From NCBI RefSeq assembly GCF_014649735.1, contig NZ_BMTP01000007.1, positions 124,001 through 188,000 on the forward strand: DNA of 64,000 nt. The letters are read 5' to 3'. This document shows, piece after piece, positions 28,915 through 38,109 of the stretch. This DNA comes from Streptomyces lavendofoliae. Lineage in GTDB: Bacteria; Actinomycetota; Actinomycetes; Streptomycetales; Streptomycetaceae. The notes beneath the pieces were generated by a model. It did no database searches. It worked only from the letters and a program-made list of their open reading frames with translations, and was not told the DNA's origin. A program made the translations under genes and the position numbers. Within the stretch, counting starts at the first letter, position 1, and the number at the start of each line of letters is the position of its first letter.

Positions 28915-30093
28915 TCAGGTACTCCCCCGCGCCCACCCGGCCCGCCGCAGCACCCGCCCCGCCAGCCGGCGGGCCCGGCGGCGGGTGACGCCCAAGTGGC
29001 CGGGCGCGCCCCGCACTTCGTACGCGCTGTCCGGGATGCCCACCGCCGGGTCGCGGAAGTGCGGGTACGCCAGGTACTCGCGGCCCCACCGGCGTACCCG
29101 CTCGGGCGGCGGGCCCTGCTGGAGGCGGGTGACCACGTCGACGAGGGCGTCGGGCCGGTTCAGGGCCACACACGTCAGGCGCAGCCGGTCCTCGGTCTTC
29201 AGGCGCCCGGCCAGGCCCGGCGTCCAGTGGGCGGCCATCAGCGGCGCGGCCAGCTCCATCTTGGCGAGCAGGACGTCGCGCGGCTGACGGAGCACGACGG
29301 GGCCGAACTGCGGGAGCAGCGTGACGGTGAACGGCCGCATCATGAGCAGGTCGCGGCGCTCCCCCGCCGGTACGTGGGCGGCGATGAGCTCGGTCAGGGC
29401 CCTGGCCGAGGCGAAGCGGGGAACGTAACCGCCGGTCTTCGTCAGGTGCTTGCCGTCCTCCCGGCCCACCAGGTAGTAGCAGGTGTAGTCGGCGACCACC
29501 GAGACGCCGCTGCCGCGCAGGTACGCCTCCAGTGTGAACAGCGCGTCCTCGCCGGTCGTGAGCGACTCGTCGAAGCGCATGCCGTGCCGCACGAGCAGGT
29601 CGCGGCGGAAGAGTTTCTGGGCGCTGAGGGTGTACTTGACGTTGGACCGGTAGATGTCGGCGCGTTCGACGGTCTCCTTCCACATGGACTTGGCGGCGTT
29701 GCGGTTGACGCCGACGGTCCTGCCGAGCACCACGTCGGTGCCGGCCCGGTCCGCCATGGTGACGAGCCGTTCCAGTGCCTCGTCGCCGAAGTGGTCGTCG
29801 GCGTCGAGGAAGAAGACGTACCGGCCCCGGGCGAGGGCGAGTCCGGTGTTGCGCGGGCCGCTGGGGCCACCGGAGTTGGCCTGCCGGACGACGCGGGTGG
29901 CGACCTTCGAGCGGGCGGCGAACTCCTCCAGGTACTCCCCCGTGCCGTCGGTCGAGCCGTCGTCGACGGCGACGATCTCGATCCGGTCGGCCCCCAGCGT
30001 CTGCGCCTCGACCGATGCCAGGCACTTCACCAGGTACGGCATGGCCTCGTAGGCCCCGATGATCACGCTGACATCGGGAGTGTTCTCAGTCAT
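28915..30093 (-). CDS. TarS-like family 2 glycosyltransferase
   Basis: Cytoplasmic GT-A enzyme of 392 residues. PDVSVIIGAYEAMPYLVKCL, VDDGSTDG, QANSGGPSGPRNTGLALARG and FFLDADDHFGDEAL (DxD-type metal site) lead to LSAQKLFRRDLL and TTGEDALFTLEAYL. This order and wording resembles S. aureus TarS/TarP, which add GlcNAc to ribitol-phosphate teichoic acid. The C-terminal YPHFRDPAVGIPDSAYEV is shared with the GT2 at 48.8 kb. The ATG (MTENTPDVSV) is preferred; an ATG at 30144 is possible. It follows the TagF-like polymerase gene on the same strand, fitting decoration of that polymer. Confidence 0.9.
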   Translation of the reverse strand: MTENTPDVSVIIGAYEAMPYLVKCLASVEAQTLGADRIEIVAVDDGSTDGTGEYLEEFAARSKVATRVVRQANSGGPSGPRNTGLALARGRYVFFLDADDHFGDEALERLVTMADRAGTDVVLGRTVGVNRNAAKSMWKETVERADIYRSNVKYTLSAQKLFRRDLLVRHGMRFDESLTTGEDALFTLEAYLRGSGVSVVADYTCYYLVGREDGKHLTKTGGYVPRFASARALTELIAAHVPAGERRDLLMMRPFTVTLLPQFGPVVLRQPRDVLLAKMELAAPLMAAHWTPGLAGRLKTEDRLRLTCVALNRPDALVDVVTRLQQGPPPERVRRWGREYLAYPHFRDPAVGIPDSAYEVRGAPGHLGVTRRRARRLAGRVLRRAGWARGST

Positions 30094-30268
30094 CGGCACC
30101 CACTGCTCGATCCACCTGGACGGACGAAGGTCGTCCGTCATGGTGCCCGCCGCGCGTATCCGTACGGTGACGGCACGCACAGCGGCCCGTAAGTACGCCT
30201 CGTACGAGGGACTCACGGGCCGCGGGGTGTACGTCCGCTTCATGCCGAAGGGCGGGGACGACCGGGGC

Positions 30269-32413
30269 TCAGCGTGCCGCGGCGGCCTCCTGGGCGCCCT
30301 TCTCCGCCACGGTGTCGAGGGCGGCGCCGACCGGCTCCTCGCCGGCGCCCTCGGCCTCCTGGTCCAGCTCGCCGATCCGCTCGCCGGCCAGCCGCTGCGC
30401 CACGCCGTCGTTGCGGGCCTCCGCCCTGGCGGCCAGCGCGCGCACGGCGGCGTCGAACCGCTCGATCGAGGTCGGCTCGTCGGGCCCGAGCAGGTACCGC
30501 TTGAGCCGCTTGCGCTCCCCGGCGAGCGGGTCGGCGGCCGGGTCGGCCACGGCGGCCAGCAGTTCGTCGAGCTCCACGGCGTCGTTGGAGAGGATCACCG
30601 CGGCACGGACGGCGGTGTTCTGGCGCCTGAACTCCTCGGCGCCCAGCCCGGCGGAGTCCGTCACCGCGTACGGCTTGCCGCTCGCGATGAAGTCGGACAC
30701 CACGCTGGAGATGTCGGAGACCATGCCGTCGGCCTCGTTGAAGCAGTCGTACAGCTTCGGCTCGGCGCCGGTGACGACCTTGTGCTCCCACCAGCCGAAG
30801 GAGCGCCAGTACGCGTCGTTCCACTCGGCCCGCAGCCGCTTGATCTCGGCGAGGCGGTGGGGATCGGCGAGCGAGACGCGCGACTCCTCGGCCTCGTCGC
30901 CGCCCTTACGGCCGGGGGCGGCGAGCTGCGCGATCCGCGCCTCGACACGGGTCAGCTCGGCGCGGGCCGACGCGTGCGACGGCCGGGCGGCGGTGATCTC
31001 CTTCGCCCAGCGGGGGTCGGCGGCGCGCTCGGCGTTGGCGGCGGCGACCATCTTCTGCAGGCGCTCGTCGACGGCCTTGGCCTTCTTGTCGACGAGTCCG
31101 GTGAAGGGGTGCGGCTTGTAGATCACCCGGACCGGCCGCGGCGCGTTCAGCAGCCGCCTCATGATGTTCTCGCCGGCCAGCAGCAGCGAGGTGTTGCCGG
31201 GGTTGTTGTCCCAGCCCTCCCAGGTGGGGGCGTACAGGACCGTGGGGATGGGGTTGCCGGGGGTGCCCGTCCAGGTCCTGATCGGCGCGAGCTGGGGGCG
31301 GCCGACCTCGACGATGTCCTCGTCGCGGACGCCGACGTCGGCCAGCGCGTAGCGGTCGCGCCCGGCCCGGCCGGCGGTCCACACCTCGTCGTACACCTTG
31401 GAGAAGGGGTTGACGCTGGCGAGCTTGTCGCTGTCGCCGTGGCCGATGAAAACGTGCTTCATGGTGGGCACGCGCAGCATGTGGATGTTCTTGCCGACGT
31501 TGGCGGGGTAGAGCGTCACGCGGATCGACGACAGGTCCATCGCCATGAGGTGCTGGCCGCCGGGAACGCACAGGATCGGTACGGAGGTCGGCTGGAGCTT
31601 CTGCACCAGGGTGCGCTCGCGCATGATGATGACCGGCCGGCCGGCGATCTGCTCCATCGTCTCCAGCCACATGTTGACCTGGTACGCGGAGTCGTCGGAG
31701 CCGGAGAAGTACAGGGCCACCGTCGGCTGGTACTCGCGCAGCCAGGTACCGACGGCCTTGAGGACGGCGCCCGTGGCCGGCGCCCGGCGCTTGCGGCGCA
31801 GGTGGGGGACGAGGGCGACGGTGTAGAGGAGGCCGAGCCCGAGGGTCACGGCGGCACCCGCGTAGCCGATGACGTTCCGGCCGGAGGCGACCGCCGCGAT
31901 CACGCCCGCCATGGCGGGGATGTCGAGGTGGAGCATCTTCTCGGCGGAGCGGTTGAGCAGCGCCTGCGGCGGGGCGTCGGGGATGCGTACGGCGTTGAGG
32001 TCGATGTTCCGGGTGACGACCGGCATGGTGCGGCGCAGCCGGATGAGCGTGGCGAGGGCGCCCTGCGGGGCCTGGAGGCCGTAGAAGAGCAGGAAGCAGG
32101 CGACCGCCGCGTAGAACAGGGGCTGGTCGGCGGAGCCCTCGCGGGCGAGCAGCAGGACCAGCAGCAGCTGGCGCAGCAGGAAGCGGATGGCGAGACCGGC
32201 CCGGACCTTGCTCAGCCGGTTGATCAGGTAACTGTCCTTCTGGTGCAGATACCAGTCGGCGACGTAGGTCACGGCACCGGCGGCCGCGAAGAACCAGAGG
32301 TTCGGGAGGAGGGCGGCGAGCATGACGCACGGATAACCCAGTCCCATGAGGACTGCCGCGGCGAGCTCTGACGCGCTGCCCACACGTGCCAGGCGAATGG
32401 CGGTCGAAATCAC
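30269..32413 (-). CDS. TagF/TarL-like CDP-polyol phosphotransferase with N-terminal membrane domain
   Basis: Predicted teichoic-acid-type polymerase moving glycerol- or ribitol-phosphate from CDP to a growing chain. 714 residues: an N-terminal region with several hydrophobic helices (to about residue 225), then the CDP-glycerol glycerophosphotransferase domain with HVFIGHGDSDK (about residue 320), VLYAPTWEGWDN, VIYKPHPFTG and MVSDISSVVSDFI (about residue 565). A charged helical insertion of about 110 residues splits the last motifs, and a coiled acidic tail follows. Classical TagF lacks the membrane domain. The next gene upstream makes a CDP-polyol precursor, favouring ribitol as the unit. 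The GTG start is far from a clear ribosome site. Confidence 0.9.
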   Translation of the reverse strand: MISTAIRLARVGSASELAAAVLMGLGYPCVMLAALLPNLWFFAAAGAVTYVADWYLHQKDSYLINRLSKVRAGLAIRFLLRQLLLVLLLAREGSADQPLFYAAVACFLLFYGLQAPQGALATLIRLRRTMPVVTRNIDLNAVRIPDAPPQALLNRSAEKMLHLDIPAMAGVIAAVASGRNVIGYAGAAVTLGLGLLYTVALVPHLRRKRRAPATGAVLKAVGTWLREYQPTVALYFSGSDDSAYQVNMWLETMEQIAGRPVIIMRERTLVQKLQPTSVPILCVPGGQHLMAMDLSSIRVTLYPANVGKNIHMLRVPTMKHVFIGHGDSDKLASVNPFSKVYDEVWTAGRAGRDRYALADVGVRDEDIVEVGRPQLAPIRTWTGTPGNPIPTVLYAPTWEGWDNNPGNTSLLLAGENIMRRLLNAPRPVRVIYKPHPFTGLVDKKAKAVDERLQKMVAAANAERAADPRWAKEITAARPSHASARAELTRVEARIAQLAAPGRKGGDEAEESRVSLADPHRLAEIKRLRAEWNDAYWRSFGWWEHKVVTGAEPKLYDCFNEADGMVSDISSVVSDFIASGKPYAVTDSAGLGAEEFRRQNTAVRAAVILSNDAVELDELLAAVADPAADPLAGERKRLKRYLLGPDEPTSIERFDAAVRALAARAEARNDGVAQRLAGERIGELDQEAEGAGEEPVGAALDTVAEKGAQEAAAAR

Positions 32414-32466
32414 GAAGAACCTGCTCCAGAAAGGGGGTGCCGGTTTTTTTCACAGGGACAAGACTC

Positions 32467-32521
32467 CCGTGAAGGTGGGGGACTTCACGGACTTGCTTTG
32501 CGAAGTCCTCGCGGACTTCGC
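32467..32521 (-). promoter_or_regulatory. Two adjacent hairpins with repeated GAAGTC motif upstream of the polymerase gene
   Basis: CCGTGAAG/CTTCACGG (32467-32490) and GCGAAGTC/GACTTCGC (32500-32521) form two stem-loops. On the minus strand GAAGTCC or AAGTCC recurs three times within 45 bp. Position between the upstream terminator and the polymerase start suggests an operator or mRNA leader element. Confidence 0.45.
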
Positions 32522-32535
32522 CGACTCTTACGAAC

Positions 32536-32575
32536 TCGGGCCTCTGCATTCGCTTAATGCGACACAGAGGCCCGA
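32536..32575 (-). terminator. Double hairpin after the cytidylyltransferase/reductase gene
   Basis: TCGGGCCTCTG/CAGAGGCCCGA pair perfectly over 11 bp, and the loop contains GCATT/AATGC. It starts 20 bp after the stop of the upstream gene, separating it from the polymerase gene. Confidence 0.7.
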
Positions 32576-32594
32576 AGAACACATCTGGCGAGTA

Positions 32595-34094
32595 TTACAC
32601 ATCTTCCTGTCGGTCCAGCACCGAGGCGAGGGCCTGCTCGAAGCCGGACGCCTCGCTCGCCCCACGTGTGGGGTCCTGCTGCCGTACGTCGATGACATGG
32701 CCGGTGAGCTCGGAGAGCAGCACGTCCAGGGAGGTCCGGGCCACGGCCTCGGAGGACAGCAGCGAACCGGCGGGCTCCTGGCCGAACGCCTTCGTGCGCA
32801 TCGGCGTGGCGGTGCGCTCCGGGTTGACGCAATTCACTCGGATTCCTTCGCCGGCCCATTCGTCGGCGAGGGCCTGGGTGAGATTCACCATGGCGGCCTT
32901 GGTGGAGGAGTAAAGGCTGTACTCGGCCCGGCCGCGGGTGTAGCTGGAGGACGTGTAGAGCAGCAGCTGCCCCTTGGTCTCGACCAGGTATTTGTGCGAG
33001 GCGCGGGCGATCTGCACGGGTGCCAGGTAATTGACGTTCAGCGCTTCCTGAATGGTCGCGGTGTCGGTTTCGGCGAGCTTGCCGATGCGCAGGACGCCCG
33101 CCGTGTTGATGACGTAGTCGATGCGGCCGCTCTCCGCGTACGCCGTGGCGAGCGCCTCCTCGACGTGCGCGGGGTTCTCGACGTGCGTGCCGGTGGTGGA
33201 GCGGCCCAGGGCGTACACCGTGGCGCCGTACCGCTCGGCGAGGGCGGCGATGTCGGCGCCGATGCCGTACGAACCGCCGAAGACGACGAGCGTCCGGCCG
33301 GACAGCAGCTCGCGGTAGGCGGCCTCGTCGGCCTGGCGCGGGGCGGCGGTGGAGGCCAGCTGGAACAGCTTGTCGGCGATGAACACGTCGACGGGCTGGG
33401 TGACCTTCATGTTGTACTCGTCGCCCGCGACGACGTAGATCGGCACGTCCGGCAGGTAGCGCAGGACGACGCTGCAGTCGTCGGTCGCCTGGAAGTTGGG
33501 GTCGCCGGCCGCGATCTCGTAGGCCCGGCGGATCGTGGAGAGCTTGAACGCCTGCGGCGTCTGGCCGCGGCGCAGCCGGGAGCGGTCGGGTACGTCGGTG
33601 ATGAACTCGCCGTCCTCGCCGTGGGTGCGGGTCACGATGATCGTGTCCGCGGACGGGATGGCGACGTCGACGGCGTGGTAGCGGTCGAGGGCGTCGACAC
33701 AGTCCTTGATGACGCGCTGTGACAGAAGCGGACGCACCGCGTCGTGGAAGAGGACGTTGAGGTCCTCGCCCTCGCCGAGGCCCTCGCCCAGCGCCCGGAT
33801 GGCGCGCTCGGTGGTCTCGTTGCGGGTGGCACCGCCCTCGATGACGCGGGTGACCTTGGTGAGGCCCGCCTTGGCGATGATCTTCTCGACGTCGGGCACG
33901 AAACCCGGCGCCATCAGCACGATCACGTCGTCGACGCAGTCGGCCTGCTCGAAGATCGTCAGCGTGTGCTCGATGACCGCCTTGCCCGCGATCTTCAGCA
34001 GCTGCTTCGGGATCGCGAGACCCACGCGCTGGCCGGTACCGCCGGCGAGCACGACAGCTGTGGTGCGGGTCTTGGCTTCATGCGGCGCTGACAC
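32595..34094 (-). CDS. Fused cytidylyltransferase and short-chain reductase (CDP-ribitol synthesis type)
   Basis: 499 residues. The N-terminal half is an IspD/TarI-like cytidylyltransferase: VVLAGGTGQRVGLAIPKQLL (about residues 14-33), HDAVRPLLS and RRGQTPQAFKL. The C-terminal half is a short-chain dehydrogenase with FGGSYGIGADIAAL and the catalytic YSLYSSTKAA (YxxxK). The same fusion occurs in Haemophilus Bcs1, which reduces ribulose-5-phosphate and makes CDP-ribitol, so I infer that role. The GTG has AGGTAGG at good spacing. Lying between a TagF-like polymerase and a GT4, it is a wall-polymer gene rather than the isoprenoid ispD. Confidence 0.9.
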   Translation of the reverse strand: MSAPHEAKTRTTAVVLAGGTGQRVGLAIPKQLLKIAGKAVIEHTLTIFEQADCVDDVIVLMAPGFVPDVEKIIAKAGLTKVTRVIEGGATRNETTERAIRALGEGLGEGEDLNVLFHDAVRPLLSQRVIKDCVDALDRYHAVDVAIPSADTIIVTRTHGEDGEFITDVPDRSRLRRGQTPQAFKLSTIRRAYEIAAGDPNFQATDDCSVVLRYLPDVPIYVVAGDEYNMKVTQPVDVFIADKLFQLASTAAPRQADEAAYRELLSGRTLVVFGGSYGIGADIAALAERYGATVYALGRSTTGTHVENPAHVEEALATAYAESGRIDYVINTAGVLRIGKLAETDTATIQEALNVNYLAPVQIARASHKYLVETKGQLLLYTSSSYTRGRAEYSLYSSTKAAMVNLTQALADEWAGEGIRVNCVNPERTATPMRTKAFGQEPAGSLLSSEAVARTSLDVLLSELTGHVIDVRQQDPTRGASEASGFEQALASVLDRQEDV

Positions 34095-34259
34095 AGAACG
34101 ACCTACCTTGCGACGACTGGGGGACGGGCTGATGGTCGCACTCTCCGTGACCGTCTCGCAAGGCGGACAGCGGGCACCCCGTACCGGTGCGACACGTGGT
34201 GTTCACGCTGCGGCCGTGAAGGGCGGACGGGTGCCACGACGGCGTCCCGGTGACCGACA

Positions 34260-36278
34260 TCACGCGGCCGGCTTGTCGACGACGCTGAGCACGAGGTCGT
34301 TGGCGGCGCTGTGGAAGAGGGTGACGACGACCCGGTCCCTGGGCCTGCCCGCCAGCTTCCTGGCGATGCCCCGCGCGAGGGCCAGCGGCTGCCTGGCACG
34401 CGGCTCGGCCGGGGGGTACGGGAACAGGGAGCCCTTCTCGACGACGTCGTCGAGGAAGCGCCCGAGCCGGACCGGTTCGGCGTCGGGCGCGTACCGCAGC
34501 CACAGGTCCCACACGTCGTGCGGGTCCTGCCGACGGGCGGCGGGGGCGGCGCAGGGGAAGGCGAGCCGGAGTCCGTCGGCGCCGTGGCGCGTCCCGGGGA
34601 AGGCCAGCTCCAGCGGGGCCCTGCCGCGCCGCCGCAGCAGCAGAACCGATTCTCCGCCGGGCTGGGCCGTGCCGTGGAGCCGCGCGGTGAGGGTGACCGT
34701 CCCGTCCTGAATCCGGACGTCGCCGACCTCGGCGTGGGCGGGGCGGACCCAGGAGCGCAGGTGCAGGGTGCCGGCCCTGGTGTACGGAACGAGCTGGCGG
34801 ACCGGTTCGCCGGGGCGCTGCCGCCGCGCGGCGCGCATGGCGCCGCGCTGGTCGACGGCGCGGGTGGCGAGCGGTACGGCCTCGGGGGCGCCGGGCAGTT
34901 CGGCGCGGACGGGGTGGACGCCCTCGGTGAAGGGCGTACCGGCCGGGACGGTCGCGGTGCCGTCCGCGCCGAAGGGGAAGGCGTGCCCCCCGGTCACCAG
35001 GCGGGCGCCCTCACGGGGGGTGAGCAGCGTCACGGTGAGCGTGCCGTCGTCGGCCGCGACGCAGTCGGCGACGGTGGGCGCCCCGGGGGCGGGGGCGGGT
35101 GCCGGGCGCCGGGCCGCGCGGGGGGTGGCGGCGGCGCCCAGCTCGGTGAACAGCTCCTCGTACCGCGCGGCCACCGGGCCCGGGTCGAAGCGGCGGCCGT
35201 TGGCGAGGGCGGCGGCGCCCATCCGGCGGCGCAGCTCCGGGTCGTCGATGAGCCGGAGCAGCGCGGCGGCGATGGCGTCGACGTCGCCGACGGGTACGAG
35301 CAGGCCGTCCTCGCCGTCCGCGATGATCTCGCGCGGGCCGTAGTCGCAGTCGGTGGACACCACGGGCAGGCCGCAGCGCATCGCCTCGACGAGCGTCATG
35401 CCGAAGGACTCGTGGCGGGACGTGGACACGGCCAGCGCGCCCTTGACCCACTCGGGCTCGATCGGGGAGCGGGGGCCCATGAGGTGGACGCTGTTGTAGA
35501 GGCCCAGCTGGTCGATCCTCCGGCGCAGCCGGTCCTTCTGGTTGCCCCAGCCGCAGATGCGCAGCGTCCACTCGGGGCGCTGCGCGACGACCTTCGCGAA
35601 CGCCTCGATCAGCACCTCGTACTGCTTCTCGGACGCCAGGCGGCCGGCCGTCACGATCGTGGTGCCCGAGGTGTCGGAGGGCGTGACGACCGGTGCGGGC
35701 ACGCTGTTGGGGATGGCCAGCACCCGGGTGCCGGGCAGTGGCATCCGGGCGCGCCAGATGGCGGCGTCGCCCTCGGAGACGGTCACGAAGGCGTCGAGCC
35801 TCGGCAGGAACCGGGCCATCTCGGCCCGGAGTTCGGGCTTGTGGTGGTTGTGCGTCATGTGCTCCTGCCCGACGAGCACGGCGCCCTCGGGCGCGAAGGC
35901 CGCGACGTAGGCGACCAGTCCGGGCCGGGTGCCGATGACGACGTCGGCGTCGGAGCCGGCACCCGCGTAGTGGGCGCGGACGCGCTCGTCGGTGAGGCGG
36001 CTGTACTCCTTGTACCGCGCCTCGCTCCGCGGGAAGTCCTCGGCGGGCCGGAGGTGCTGCTCGTGCTTCGTCTCGTTGGCCGGGGAGGAGGGGCGGGTGT
36101 CGACGAGCGGTACGACGGTGATGCGCGGGTCGATCGCGAAGAGCGGCTCGTCCCGGTGCCGGAACACGGAGACGATCTCCACTTCGTGTCGTCCGGCCAG
36201 CTCCTCGGCGAGGTTCAGCGTGGTGCGGATGGTGCCGCCGATGCCGTAGATGGTGTGGATGAGGAAGGAGACCTTCAT
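34260..36278 (-). CDS. GT4 glycosyltransferase with C-terminal beta-rich extension
   Basis: 672 residues. The N-terminal 390 form a GT-B retaining glycosyltransferase: FLIHTIYGIGGTIRTTLNLA, VVIGTRPGLVAYV, VTAGRLASEKQYEVLIEAF and RHESFGMTLVEAMRCGLPVV (E-x7-E, about residue 290). The C-terminal 280 residues are not GT-like, with short beta-strand-like repeats, possibly a polymer-binding or oligomerisation module. The ATG has GGAG. It heads the 28.9-36.3 kb wall-polymer group. Donor and acceptor cannot be read from sequence; a role in teichoic acid glycosylation is the contextual guess. Confidence 0.88.
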   Translation of the reverse strand: MKVSFLIHTIYGIGGTIRTTLNLAEELAGRHEVEIVSVFRHRDEPLFAIDPRITVVPLVDTRPSSPANETKHEQHLRPAEDFPRSEARYKEYSRLTDERVRAHYAGAGSDADVVIGTRPGLVAYVAAFAPEGAVLVGQEHMTHNHHKPELRAEMARFLPRLDAFVTVSEGDAAIWRARMPLPGTRVLAIPNSVPAPVVTPSDTSGTTIVTAGRLASEKQYEVLIEAFAKVVAQRPEWTLRICGWGNQKDRLRRRIDQLGLYNSVHLMGPRSPIEPEWVKGALAVSTSRHESFGMTLVEAMRCGLPVVSTDCDYGPREIIADGEDGLLVPVGDVDAIAAALLRLIDDPELRRRMGAAALANGRRFDPGPVAARYEELFTELGAAATPRAARRPAPAPAPGAPTVADCVAADDGTLTVTLLTPREGARLVTGGHAFPFGADGTATVPAGTPFTEGVHPVRAELPGAPEAVPLATRAVDQRGAMRAARRQRPGEPVRQLVPYTRAGTLHLRSWVRPAHAEVGDVRIQDGTVTLTARLHGTAQPGGESVLLLRRRGRAPLELAFPGTRHGADGLRLAFPCAAPAARRQDPHDVWDLWLRYAPDAEPVRLGRFLDDVVEKGSLFPYPPAEPRARQPLALARGIARKLAGRPRDRVVVTLFHSAANDLVLSVVDKPAA

Positions 36279-36419
36279 CAACGCTCCGTTCAAGTCAGCC
36301 GGGCCACCCATGGCCCCGCCCCCGGAGACAAGACGGTGATCCTTGGCCACAGGTTGTCCGGCTGGAGCGATATAAACCGGATTTTCTATCCCTTTTGCGA
36401 CGCACGGCGCCCCCGCGCG

Positions 36420-36466
36420 GGGGCGTGCGGCGGGACACCCCCGCTCGGGGGCCCGCCGCACGCCCC
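36420..36466 (-). terminator. Very strong 15-bp hairpin with nested stem, downstream of obgE
   Basis: GGGGCGTGCGGCGGG and CCCGCCGCACGCCCC pair without mismatch, and the loop holds CCCCC/GGGGG. It lies 80 bp past obgE and 140 bp before the GT4 start. The flanking 36371-36400 is unusually AT-rich and may hold the GT4 promoter. Confidence 0.7.
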
Positions 36467-36545
36467 GCTCGGGGGCGCGTCTCGCACGTCCGGCGCCGGG
36501 CGGCGGACGATCCGGGGGGATCGGTCCGGCGCCGGGCGGCGGGGA

Positions 36546-37982
36546 TCAGAAGGGGTCGAAGCCGTCGAACTCCCGGTCCGCCTCGTCCCGCTCCGCCTGG
36601 CGGTCCTTGCGGCGCTGCGCGGCCGGGCGGGGGGCCTCCATGCGGTGGTCCTCGCCGCGGCGGCCGAGCATCTCCGCGCCCGCCATCATCGTGGGCTCCC
36701 AGTCGAAGACGACCGCGTCCTCCTCGGGACCGATGGCGACGCCGTCGCCCGCGCGGGCCCCGGCCTTCATCAGCTGGTCCTCGACGCCGAGGCGGTTGAG
36801 GCGGTCCGCCAGGTAGCCGACGGCCTCGTCGTTGGTGAAGTCCGTCTGGCGCACCCAGCGCTCCGGCTTCTCGCCGCGCACGCGGTACAGGCCGTCCTCC
36901 CCCAGCGTGACCGTGAAGCCCGCGTCGTCGACGGCCTTCGGGCGGATGACGATCCGGGTCGCCTCCTCCTTCGGCTTGGCCGCGCGCGCCTGGGCGACGA
37001 TCTCGGCCAGCGCGAAGGACAGCTCCCTGAGGCCCATGTGGGCGACGGCGGACACCTCGAAGACGCGGTAGCCGCGCGCCTCCAGGTCCGGGCGGATCAT
37101 GTCCGCGAGGTCCTTGCCGTCCGGGATGTCGATCTTGTTGAGGACGACGATACGGGGACGGTCGTCGAGGCCGCCGTACTGCCTCAGCTCCTCCTCGATG
37201 ACGTCCAGGTCGGTCACCGGGTCGCGGTCGGACTCCAGCGTCGCCGTGTCCAGGACGTGGACAAGCACCGAGCAGCGCTCGACGTGGCGCAGGAACTCCA
37301 GGCCCAGACCGCGGCCCTGGCTGGCGCCCGGGATGAGGCCGGGGACGTCCGCGATGGTGTAGACGGTCGAGCCGGCGGTGACGACGCCCAGGTTCGGGAC
37401 CAGGGTGGTGAAGGGGTAGTCCGCGATCTTGGGCTTGGCGGCGGACAGGACGGAGATCAGCGACGACTTGCCGGCGCTGGGGTACCCCACGAGCGCCACG
37501 TCCGCGACGGTCTTCAGCTCCAGGACGATGTCGCCGGACCGCCCCGGCTCGCCCAGCAGGGCGAAGCCCGGCGCCTTGCGGCGGGCCGAGGCCAGCGCCG
37601 CGTTGCCCAGCCCGCCGCGGCCGCCCTCGGCGGCGACGTACGAGGTGCCGTGCCCGACCATGTCGGCCAGCACGTTGCCCTGCCCGTCGAGGACGACCGT
37701 GCCGTCCGGCACCGGCAGGACCAGGTCCTGCCCGTCCTTGCCGGACCGGTTGCCGCCCTCGCCGGGCTTGCCGTTGGTGGCCTTGCGGTGCGGCGAGTGG
37801 TGATAGTCCAGGAGCGTGGTGACGGACTGGTCGACGACCAGGATCACGTCGCCGCCCCGGCCGCCGTTGCCCCCGTCGGGGCCGCCGAGCGGCTTGAACT
37901 TCTCACGGTGGACGGAGGCACAGCCGTGGCCTCCGTTACCCGCGGCGACATGCAGCTCGACGCGGTCCACGAAGGTGGTCAT
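36546..37982 (-). CDS. obgE: GTPase ObgE/CgtA
   Basis: Essential GTPase tied to 50S assembly and, in Streptomyces, to the onset of differentiation. 478 residues: Gly-rich Obg domain ([20 protein letters not shown], to about residue 158), G domain with [20 protein letters not shown] (P-loop) and [11 protein letters not shown], then an OCT domain ([20 protein letters not shown]) and a charged tail. It follows rplU-rpmA on the same strand, the conserved bacterial order, but a strong hairpin separates it from rpmA. Confidence 0.97.
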   Translation of the reverse strand: MTTFVDRVELHVAAGNGGHGCASVHREKFKPLGGPDGGNGGRGGDVILVVDQSVTTLLDYHHSPHRKATNGKPGEGGNRSGKDGQDLVLPVPDGTVVLDGQGNVLADMVGHGTSYVAAEGGRGGLGNAALASARRKAPGFALLGEPGRSGDIVLELKTVADVALVGYPSAGKSSLISVLSAAKPKIADYPFTTLVPNLGVVTAGSTVYTIADVPGLIPGASQGRGLGLEFLRHVERCSVLVHVLDTATLESDRDPVTDLDVIEEELRQYGGLDDRPRIVVLNKIDIPDGKDLADMIRPDLEARGYRVFEVSAVAHMGLRELSFALAEIVAQARAAKPKEEATRIVIRPKAVDDAGFTVTLGEDGLYRVRGEKPERWVRQTDFTNDEAVGYLADRLNRLGVEDQLMKAGARAGDGVAIGPEEDAVVFDWEPTMMAGAEMLGRRGEDHRMEAPRPAAQRRKDRQAERDEADREFDGFDPF

Positions 37983-38040
37983 GTTCTGTGCCTCCAGTTA
38001 CGACAGTTACGTGCGGAAATGTCTACGTGTTAACACGCGA

Positions 38041-38087
38041 AGGGCGGACCCGCTTCCCGAATACGTCCGGGAAGTGAGGTCCGCCCT
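38041..38087 (-). terminator. Nested hairpin between rpmA and obgE
   Basis: AGGGCGGACC/GGTCCGCCCT with inner CTTCCCG/CGGGAAG, just after rpmA. It may partially terminate and set obgE expression below that of the ribosomal proteins. Confidence 0.6.
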
Positions 38088-38109
38088 CGCAAAGAACCGA
38101 GCAGCCCGA

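Noticed and set aside
32595..34094. Isoprenoid ispD
   Set aside because: The fused reductase domain and position between teichoic-type genes argue for CDP-polyol synthesis.
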